Below, piece by piece: positions 55,470 to 64,000 of a stretch of DNA of 64,000 nucleotides (positions are counted from its first letter, which is position 1; each line of letters starts with the position of its first letter). A program made the translations under genes and the position numbers. Below the pieces are notes generated by a model, which was not told the origin of the DNA, did no database searches, and saw nothing but the letters and a program-made list of their open reading frames with translations. Source of the DNA: Acanthaster planci (lineage: Eukaryota; Echinodermata; Asteroidea; Valvatida; Acanthasteridae); the NCBI RefSeq assembly GCF_001949145.1, contig NW_019091534.1, positions 247,456 through 311,455 of the forward strand. The letters are read 5' to 3'.

Positions 55470-56930
55470 CATAATGGCTCCTGCGCAGTGCTGCTTTTCT
55501 CTTGGTCATTCGTTTGGAGTCTTCCAAAGGTCATCGTTTGTTTTTAACATGGCTGTCAACGCAGTTCTGTTCTTTAAAGGGTGTACCGTGAAACCATTTG
55601 AATTTGTCTACTTTGAGCTTTTTTTTTTTGAGATAATACACAAGAAATGAAAAACATTCTATCGGACAACATTTCCGTTTTACTGTGGAAAGTTAAACGG
55701 AATTAGAAAATAATGCCCTCAATTAAACTTCAACCATGCAGTCTAAGGCCAGGATAATGCATCAACTTTACATTGACATGAAAAGATTCCTTGTTAGAAT
55801 GCGGAAAAATTTAGTGTTAGCTGCCGAATTGAGTTAAGGGCAAAGCGGATCTTGGAATTGTATTCGTTCATACATGTAGTAAAAACCACAGTCAACGTAA
55901 AGATCTCTGTCAAGCGGCTGCCATGGAAACGATTGATTTAAATAAGTTTGTACTCGGTGATCTCGAGAACGAAACGACAGACGGATTCTGTATATACCAC
56001 ACCGCAGGAGGACACCTTGAGTTGTTTTCGTTGGTTGATTTGGTTTGTTTTAGTTCCATTGGCCTACGAAGGCTGAAACTCACAACATGTAAGAGGCCGC
56101 CACGGCCTGAATAGGACACGACTCGGTCCACATTAAACTGCCCTCCAGTAAAATCCTATCTCCTTATGTTGATTCGAATCTGTGCAAAGCTTCAATTTAA
56201 ATAAAATTGCAGAGAAAGCAAATTCATACTCATATTTGTTTTGCTTTAACATAACCCATTTAAAAGAGATTGCCGCCAGCATCATTGATCCCATGAGAAT
56301 GCTACCGACGGGCCTTTTTAGTAAGCTTTTAAAAATGCAAGGAATCCATCTGACTTTAGTCATGTGATATTGCTTTTTTTTATTTTTGTTATTTGGAAAT
56401 TACATCGGTCGCAGTCCCTTTGCCAAATGTTGAATTAGTATGGTTAGAGTTGCTTGAAACATTTGAAATGTATATCACCCTTCATTCCTAAACCAAGCTT
56501 GAGTTCTTTAGCGTGTTCTGGATCTCTGTCGTGGTCAAGCTTGGTTTAGGACTAATTACTACATTAAAAAGAACACATTGAAAAGCAACTCAGAATTTAC
56601 AAGTCTATTTTTTTTAATTTCGAGTGCACAAATGCCTGAAAGATATTACCTCATAGAATCTGGTACATTTCCCTTGAATTGGTCATCCTCTTATATTGAT
56701 CCTTTATTATTTCACCGGGAGCAAACATTTTCATCGTTGAAAGTACATGTATTCCCTTTTAACTTGCTTCACGGTATTCCCCCGACTTTAACATCACAGT
56801 CACTTGTTAAAGTGAGAAAAGCCCACAAAGATGATCGCCATAACGTTTTATGGAATGTAAGACCGTTAAAGACAGAACATGTCCTGTTTGCATTATGAGT
56901 CATTCCTGTTCGAAAAATTGCACTGGGTGC
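55470..56930. other. Copy-B-specific segment without recognised gene
   Basis: No clear match in copy A. Plus frames at 55923-56114 (METIDLNKFVLGDLENETTD...) and 56578-56898 (106 codons) are open but resemble no family known to me. It includes the hairpin at 56487-56550. Confidence 0.4.
56487..56550. repeat. Perfect 16-bp hairpin with 32-nt loop
   Basis: CCTAAACCAAGCTTGA (56487-56502) and TCAAGCTTGGTTTAGG (56535-56550) are exact complements. Could be an RNA hairpin or a remnant of a small inverted-repeat element. No related copy was seen in the window. Confidence 0.85.
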
Positions 56931-58229
56931 TACAAAACCTTCGTCATTTCCGTAATTTATGGTGGGCAAGTTTAACTTTGCCCCTGCTAAATTCCTCCAT
57001 CAACCGTGAAATGTTTCAACCCTCTGTGACTTGGATGACTACATGTAAAAAATTGGAATCTGGACTCGATCATGGAGGAAGGAACACTAACTAGTACTTA
57101 GAATTTTGATTCACGGGTGCTGGTTTATTGCATGTTCTCAATCCATTATTGTGATGGTTTGTGCTCTGCTTATTCACACGGAGTATGGGGTCAAAACAAG
57201 CCAGGGGCCCTTCGAATTAATTACTGATTTCACTTTTGCAACGCCATCGATTTGCTTTTCAAGACACAGAGGGCAGAGGGCGACACTCTGAGCAAGAGGC
57301 GTATGAATCTGAGGGGGGATATAATCTCAACTTATTATGGTTCAAAAGTTGCATTCCTGTACCAACCACGGAATATGCAGATCATAATGTTGCTTTACAG
57401 CCTGCACTGGAAAAGTTAACAAGGTCTACTACAAAACCAGCTATACATCCATTACAGAATGGGAGAGTAGACCCCTCCCTTCCCCGACATGTTGCTATTG
57501 GTTGTTTTGTACTTAGATTTTAGGAATCGAAAAGTACCGCATTATAAAACAGTACTTTCATCGGAAGAGGTTTCCTTTACGGATGAATGCAAATGGACGA
57601 CAGTTTCTTAGAAAAAATTGCACTCCCCCCCCGATCTGAAAACGCCGCTGGAAACCAGGGGGGCGATAAATCACCGTGCGAAAAGGCCTCTGCAGCCAAC
57701 ACACTAAAAGGGATGACACCGTCAGTCCCTTCTCGATGACCAATAGACACCCACAATAGAGAAATGTAATAGCAAGGATGAATTAACTCTGTACAACGGT
57801 TAACCCCCGAGGTCGACCCGCCACAAAGCAATTTTTTGAAGCCGCTAGAAGGCAAAAGAATAGCGATTACGTAAGGGCCCCTGTTGTCATGTAAATATCC
57901 TGAAATTGTGCGTGTCGCTGTAAACTAAAAACAGTTGGACAGCTCAGTACAGCAGAATATCTCCTCTTGGAAACGCTGTGCTGGGCAGCGTATTCTTGCT
58001 TTCAACCACACAGACCACCTGAGTCACCCAACCGAGTCACCCACCTGTAGAAATTCGGACGTCAATACAGGACAGGTGCAAGACATTCCGCTCTGCAAAA
58101 AGGTAACTCGCTTTTTTGTTTCTGTAACTTCGATCATTAAAATAGAACATCAGTCAAAGTTTTTTCCCTCTCATTAGGGACTCAAAATAATTTGACAAAG
58201 CACCAGGCAGTTTAAAGTGATGGGGTTAG

Positions 58230-58970
58230 GAAAAATAATTTATACTGTGAAAACCGCAGCTCTACAATGTTTCACAAGGTAAAAATGAGCGGTCTGTGAA
58301 GCAGGCTTTCGCGCACACTGTTGTGATATGTTTTTCTAAGCAGTAGATTTGGGCGTATTATATCCAACAAGTGTTGACGAAGTATCAACTTTTAACTAAG
58401 CACCAGTGACATCGAAAACGCATCCCATCGTAAGAGGGTGCACGCATGGAAGATGGTTGCAAGAAGCACCTACCTAAGAAACACTGCCTTGAAAAGAAAG
58501 CGAAAATAAAAGTCATCTACACGTACCGTACTGTTTCAATGCTTGGATGAAAACAAAACTAAATACAAAGATTTCTTTCACATTCTGCATGCGTGCTCTA
58601 TGTTCTGCTAAGAATGGACGCATAAAGTCGCCACACTGCCTAGTTTTTGCATAATTCTTTTCATTGTTTCTTTTTCTTTCGTCTGAGAGTAAGCCACAGG
58701 GCCAATATCTCGTTCTTCGTTAATCTGTTGGCATTCTAATTTGCAGCGCGTAATGTAATGTTGTTTTAACGTAATCTTTTATTATTTGTGTCCGATTTCC
58801 ATTTATTTCTGACGAGGAAGTGGTAAAAACCCATTCGTATTATGGCTTGTATCGGTTTGTGCAATTTGAACATGATCTTTCGCATAGTTCCTTGGTTCCA
58901 GATAGTGACATGCTTGGAGCTGAATACAAGAACGAATTAAACTGCATGGATTGCCATCTTGACTTTCAGT
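58230..58970. other. About 740 bp present in copy B only
   Basis: In copy A the flanking sequences (TCATTAGGGACTC... and ...GGTTTTCGAG) are about 60 bp apart, around 38400-38490. No terminal repeats or target duplication are evident, so insertion in B and deletion in A cannot be told apart. Confidence 0.55.
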
Positions 58971-61796
58971 GAATTTGGTTTTCGAGTGAAAAATTAAATA
59001 AAAAAAACATTATCCGTCTTGCCAACATGATGCCGCTCCACGAGCAAACAAGTCACTGCAATGAAATTCTCCCTGAGCGGACATTATTAGTTGACGTTAT
59101 TTAAACCATGGAGGAAGGACACGACGTTATTCAATCGACGAATTGCCACAATCCCCATCGTACAGGGGAAACTTCAAAGATTACATCCTATAAACACACA
59201 AACGCATATAATCATCTTGACAAACAGGTATTTTGAATGGCCAAGGAATAAATCTCTACAAAACATTCCAAAAAAGTGGCTGAGCAAGTGTCTACGAATG
59301 GCATGAAGTTTGACGATGGGATTTATTTTAGAAAACGATACTTCGAACAACCGATTGTTAAACATGGCAACTGCCTTGAATGCGCCGCCGTTGCTATGGG
59401 ATGTCGGTCTTGAAATTATTTATCAGCGTGTCGATCTTGCTTACGTTTTCCTGAATGGTCCGTGCATTTCATATCACTTCATGGAATACTCTCATACAAC
59501 CCTTCTTAATTTCTTTTACAGGCTGACAACAACAGCGGCGTCCATATAAATTGTCCTTTTAAATAAAAGCCTGAAATATTTCAGAAACTGTTAACTTTTT
59601 TTTAAGTTGTAGATGGCGTTATGCATTATCCGTTGGAGCTCAATTAGTCTTTTATGGACATTTGTTCTAAACTTTGGACAGGTAGACTGGTAGGCACAGC
59701 CAAAAAAACTGCAAAAACCAATGCTTTAAATCTTAAAAGTGGGATGATTTAATCGGGTGGAATGTCCAGATAGGTTTGTGGAAGAAGAGTTCGCTGTATT
59801 TGAACCCTACCTCCTCACACTAACATTTTATACTCCCTTTGGAACATAAAGGGAGTGGGTGAAGTAGAGTGCCACCCCTGTTCGTCGGAACTACAACAGG
59901 TTTTGCCACATTTTATTGTCCACTGTGAATAAAACCAAAACCAGACACAACAAAAACAAAACTAAAGCGATATCCCTTCATAGGCGTGGTTACGGGAAAA
60001 GTCTGATTTTTTAAATATTTTTTATCGTTTCGTCGGTTTGGTCTGGTTTTCATTTTGATGACATAGTGCACGGTAGCCGATCGTGTGCCTTAGTTTTTTT
60101 GTTGACGTGTTTACCGAGCAACACCCGATGCGAAAATAAAACTCGAAATATCAATTGCCTGGGAAGGGCAAGCACTTGAAAATCACCCGGATGTACGTGG
60201 GTTGTAATTCATAGCACCTCGGACACCTCGGCATGGCGGTGACGGAGTATCGTAAAAACATTAATTGGACCAATATAATTGAACTGTGTGCGAAGTCACT
60301 GAAAGAATTGTTTACTACCCCTCCGTAGATAAGTGGCGGTGGCCAACTATTATTTACGATGTTTGCTTGGCAGTCAGGGACGCACTACGTTGCGGCAGCG
60401 CACCTGTAAACGAAGCATGGGCGGTCGCCTTCCGGCGGTAGTCGGTTTACGTGTGGGGCGATGATGTGCTATTCCTCCCCTTGGAGTATTTGTTCGGCAG
60501 ATGTGAAATCCGATTGGTTTCTTGTTTACCTTTTGAGGTACAAAAGCATCCCAAGGTTCCAGGGTCTTCCCGTGAAATACGTTGTGTTCAATAGTGAAAT
60601 ATGGTTCAGGCATCAAGCAGCTTGGGAGGACTTCGAAAAATGCACCGGACGACAGTTTTACAAGGGAGAATAGACACCACCCCCCCCCGCATCGTCGTGG
60701 TGGTGGGTGGTCGGCATGATTTTGTAGAGGGATGTTGACAGTTCTGCATTTTGCAAATCACTAATAATTCCAGTTATTGTCCACGGACGTGTTTCCCCTT
60801 CTATAGGCCACGTACAAAAGGAAAGTTACTGTATCAGTTAATCCTCCTGTTTGAATTTGAAGTTCATCTCGGTTTGGTTGAACTTGAAAGAAACTTGAAA
60901 GAGCATGCGAAGTGAATGACTCTGTCGAAGCAAAATCTCAGTGGTTGTTTTCTCCAAACACGATGCTCGAATCGCGTCCGTCCAGAATAGTTAGTGCAAA
61001 TTTAGGCTCTAAAAGATAAAACCCTTTTTTAGCCAGAATAACATTCCCACCAGGCATTTCTTGGACGTACGGTAAGTGCACTTTGTATGGGCGAGACAAT
61101 AAACCTACTGATCCAAACCGATCGGTTTTCCACAAAGCGGTGCTACTTAGTCGACGCTCTTCCCGCACAGCTCAAAATTAAATCTGCCCGTTATTGTCCC
61201 ATCAATCGGCGCTGACAAAGAGAAGCGCCATCATAGCATCGCTAAAAACACCGTAAAGTGTACATGCAGCAAAGACAGCCTGTCGATGTAATCACTACCT
61301 CCGAGAGGCAAGCAATCAGTTTAAAACTCAACAGAGTGTTCTGGCCTCGTCTTTTAAAAGCCTTGAAAAATAATACCCTGTGGCTCCTGACCGTATACAC
61401 TGTCGGGTAAATCTATGCGGAAAGGGGTTTCTTTTTCTTCTCAAATTTATTTGCGGCGTGCTTGGAAACGTACTCCATGACATCACCGCCCCACCTTTGC
61501 TGGTTAAGGAAAAAAGTTTCCACGTGCTTTGCGTGAACACTTAGATTCGTTTACATTCAAGCTTACCTGTAGGCCTTAGAAAATAAATAAATCGATTCGC
61601 TGTGACTCCGGTGTTCAAACTCGGGTAGAGCATGTTTTGGTCAAGGAAAGTGCCTCTCTGAAGGCTTCAGAAGTCGGCGGTGATCGTTTTTCTTCTTTGT
61701 TGACGGACTTTTTGAACCGCCATTACATTATCTATATCTTTGTGCTGTTGTTTGAGCGCCTTTTTGCGGGTCAGTGTAAATATTCAATAACAAAAA

Positions 61797-61846
61797 TGAC
61801 GTCTTCGGACTCTTCAGCTGTCATATTTGCATATTTCTCCTTTGAC
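61797..61846 (+). promoter_or_regulatory. Conserved upstream block of SLC10 copy B
   Basis: TGACGTC at 61797-61803 and ATTTGCAT at 61825-61832, in the same spacing and nearly identical surroundings as in copy A. Immediately upstream, copy B has about 200 bp (61570-61775) that copy A lacks. Confidence 0.45.
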
Positions 61847-62146
61847 TATTTTGTGTTCAGTTTTTAATTTTCCATTTCAATGACATTTTAAGGACCCGTT
61901 CTCAATTTCACCGGACAACTTTCATCGAAAAATCGATAGGCAATATGGAGAAGCGTTCAATGCAACGTCAATGGGAAAAGATGACAGAAAGTCAACTAAA
62001 GCTAGCCAATTATAAACTTGCGAAGACAATCTTGCACCAATTGGGATTTAGATACAACTGTGTGCCTTTTTCTCAGTGGAAAAAGCATAATCGTGATGTT
62101 TCTTTCTCCACCCTTTTTATATGCAGCACGAAACCTTCTCCTTGAA

Positions 62147-63637
62147 ATGGCCTTCCCCTCGAGAATCCACGTAGCTGTGTTGCTTGTTTCTGTCTGGCTC
62201 GCCTTTGCTCTGGCACAGCCTTCTGTGAACTTCACCGTAAGCCATGATGGCGACACGGACTTTCTGACCGTCAAGGAGGGTCAGGTGCTTCCCTTAAATA
62301 TCACCATCAGAGACGGTGTCTATACTGGCGTCATAAGCGTCGCCAGCACGGACGAAGGCACGTTCGAAGTGGTCAACGCCACGGAATACACCATCGTAAA
62401 CAGCTCAGATCTGCCGCTGGTCATGACCGTCCGCGTCAAGGGCAAATTTGTTGGCATCGAGAGGTTAAGACTCCGCCTAGCCCAGACAGCGGGCGCGGCG
62501 GGAGTGGCTGTCGGTGAGTACACCATCAAGGTCATCCGGGTGCCCACCATCCTGGACATCCTGTTCACTTACGTCCTCCTGGTGTGGCTGTGCCTGTCCT
62601 ACGTCACCACGGGAGCAAAAATGCAACCCAAGGTCATCTGGAGCAAGATGAAGCCGCCATGGGGGATCCTGATCGGCATGCTGGGCCAGTTCATACTGAT
62701 GCCCCTCTGGGCCTTCGCCCTGACCAAGATTTTTGCCCTGGATAACGAGACGGCCCTGGGCCTGATTTTTGTCGGCACCTGCCCCGGCGGCTGGCTTAGC
62801 AACATCTTCAGTCTGCTTTTGGACTGCGACTTCGTGCTGAGTCTCACCATGACCTTCTGCTCAACCGTCATGGCCATGGGCCTCATGCCCCTCAATCTCT
62901 TCATCTATGCCACGCCTATCGTGGCGGAGAACGCCCAGCTCAAGACACCCTTCGTGGAGCTGGCCATCCAGCTGATTCTCCTCGTCATCCCCATCGGGAT
63001 CGGCATGGCACTTTGCTACAAATTTGAGAAGTTCAAGAAAATCTGTGAGAGGCTTCTCAAGCCGCTGGCTGGCATCCTGATCCTGTTGGCGCTAGGGCTG
63101 GGCATCCCCGCCCAGCTCTACGCTTTCCAGTCTCCCTGGCAGGTGTGGGTGGTCTCAGCCCTCCTACCCATCGGCGGGGTCATCTTGGGCGGCGTCGTCG
63201 CCAAGATCATTTGTCTGCCCAAGAAGTCCGTCATCACCGTGGCGCTGGAGACTGGAGCGCAGAACGCGCTCCTGGCCAAGACCATGTTAGATCTGTTCTA
63301 TCCCCGGCCGGAGTCCGACCTAGTGGGTCGGGTGCCGCTGGTGGTCAGCCTCATCAGCCTGGTGGAGGGTACCGTCGTCACCTTGGTCTACGTCCTGATC
63401 CGGTACGCGTGCTGCCGGAAGGACGAAGACCAAGAGGTCCTGGTGAAGGATAAGAACGAGAACGAGAAGACCGAGCAAGATGCCGAGAAAGCAGACAAGC
63501 AAGCGGAAAGCAAGCAGAAAGAAGGCCAGAAAGCCGAGGAGGGTGTACAGACGAACTTCCCCGACGACAGCCCGGCAGATCAAGCTCACGTTAACCCCGT
63601 CTTCGATAGCAATGAAGAGATCGAGCACAATTTGTAA
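62147..63637 (+). CDS. SLC10 (P3-type) sodium/organic anion cotransporter-like, copy B
   Basis: 496 residues, same length as copy A, and about 464 identical by eye. The signal peptide, Na+-site residues (S218, N219, S232, T236, E368, Q372) and CPGGWLSN motif are unchanged. One N-glycosylation sequon of copy A (N56) is lost, because TITNSVYSG became TIRDGVYTG. Most other changes fall in residues 345-440 and the tail, including VGRVPLVVSLISLVEGT against MGRVPLMVGLLGLIEGT. The frame is open back to an ATG at 62018, but that extension is not kept in copy A, where indels shift the frame, and it crosses the conserved acceptor-like TATATGCAG. The start at MAFPSR is therefore preferred. The substrate is unknown. 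Confidence 0.95.
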   Translation: MAFPSRIHVAVLLVSVWLAFALAQPSVNFTVSHDGDTDFLTVKEGQVLPLNITIRDGVYTGVISVASTDEGTFEVVNATEYTIVNSSDLPLVMTVRVKGKFVGIERLRLRLAQTAGAAGVAVGEYTIKVIRVPTILDILFTYVLLVWLCLSYVTTGAKMQPKVIWSKMKPPWGILIGMLGQFILMPLWAFALTKIFALDNETALGLIFVGTCPGGWLSNIFSLLLDCDFVLSLTMTFCSTVMAMGLMPLNLFIYATPIVAENAQLKTPFVELAIQLILLVIPIGIGMALCYKFEKFKKICERLLKPLAGILILLALGLGIPAQLYAFQSPWQVWVVSALLPIGGVILGGVVAKIICLPKKSVITVALETGAQNALLAKTMLDLFYPRPESDLVGRVPLVVSLISLVEGTVVTLVYVLIRYACCRKDEDQEVLVKDKNENEKTEQDAEKADKQAESKQKEGQKAEEGVQTNFPDDSPADQAHVNPVFDSNEEIEHNL

Positions 63638-63976
63638 GCAACAGTGTCAAGAACACATCATTGCTATTCTGTTAATGGAATTCGATTTCTTTCAAATCTA
63701 TACACCAATGGAGGCGACACCAATCTTTCTCTTAAGATCAAACTCCACACATAATACATGTACGCGGTTTGCAGTAGTGAAGTTTGCCTTTTAATTTCAA
63801 ATCTTGATCACATGGGAAAATGCTTATAAAATATTCAGTATTATTTTTTTAAATGGAACTCTAGAAAGAATAGTGATGTGTTAGTAAAACTTTACAAAAT
63901 TTATATGAATGAAAATACCGGAGAGTCGTGTCACGCTGAACACAGTGCGCTTACTTCAAAAGGAGATTATATATAC

Positions 63977-63997
63977 AAATAAATAAATAAATAAATA
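63977..63997. repeat. (AAAT)n microsatellite
   Basis: About five AAAT units, 340 bp past the copy B stop codon. The matching part of copy A (46720-46760) is a TA/CA-rich run instead. Confidence 0.9.
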
Positions 63998-64000
63998 CAT

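Larger units (their letters stand above)
55120..64000 (+). repeat. Tandem segmental duplication, copy B
   Basis: Same order and orientation as copy A, continuing to the end of the window. Copy B lacks the retroelement, foldback element and SINE of copy A. It carries its own extra segments at about 55470-56930, 58230-58970, 60735-60810, 60925-61105 and 61570-61775. Homology over the last SLC10 gene and its 3' UTR is the strongest. Confidence 0.85.

Noticed and set aside
62018-62146. 43-codon N-terminal extension of SLC10 copy B
   Set aside because: The matching part of copy A has indels that shift the frame, and the extension crosses a conserved acceptor-like site. MAFPSR begins a proper signal peptide and is identical in both copies.

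Overview
This window is nuclear DNA from an animal. It has split genes with GT-AG introns, an intronless GPCR, tRNA-derived SINEs, decayed retrotransposons, MITE-like elements and long gene-poor spacers. Family content (ECE/neprilysin, TMEM256, an SLC10 'P3-type' transporter, an ABCC-like fragment) and the transposon types suggest a marine invertebrate deuterostome (echinoderm, hemichordate or cephalochordate). I cannot name the species from sequence alone.

Layout: (1) 411-2269 (+): the last two exons of an endothelin-converting-enzyme/neprilysin (M13) gene. (2) 8553-9728 (-): an intronless rhodopsin-class GPCR of 391 aa with altered microswitch residues. (3) 9729-22500: mostly non-coding, with two copies of a palindromic MITE-like repeat and a weak candidate first exon of a small secreted product (17533). 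(4) 22504-31060 (-): a complete four-exon TMEM256 gene (119 aa), rebuilt here from splice sites because most of its exons are too short to stand out as ORFs. (5) About 32.2-46.8 kb and about 55.1-64.0 kb: two collinear copies of a tandem segmental duplication, each ending in a full-length intronless-CDS SLC10 transporter (44881-46371 and 62147-63637, about 94% protein identity by my count). (6) 46.8-55.1 kb: the spacer between the copies, with three copies of a second TA-flanked inverted-repeat element, a SINE, and two phase-compatible minus-strand exons resembling the N-terminal membrane domain of ABCC/MRP transporters.

The most informative structure is the pair of duplicated units, because each serves as an 'empty site' control for the other. 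Copy A carries a 3.2-kb foldback element (40071-43265), a 293-bp SINE (43920-44212) with a 9-bp target duplication, and a decayed Ty3/gypsy-type gag-protease fragment (about 34.0-36.8 kb). Copy B lacks all three at the matching positions. The foldback element has long inverted arms whose outer parts are arrays of about 21-bp repeats and whose inner parts are unique sequence. That architecture recalls the sea urchin TU elements and the Drosophila FB elements, and I see no transposase ORF in it.

The genes do not form a pathway. The two SLC10 genes are a recent local expansion with a conserved upstream block (TGACGTC plus ATTTGCAT), and they appear to be under strong constraint everywhere except the C-terminal membrane region and tail. 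There is an 89-base assembly gap at 37240-37328.
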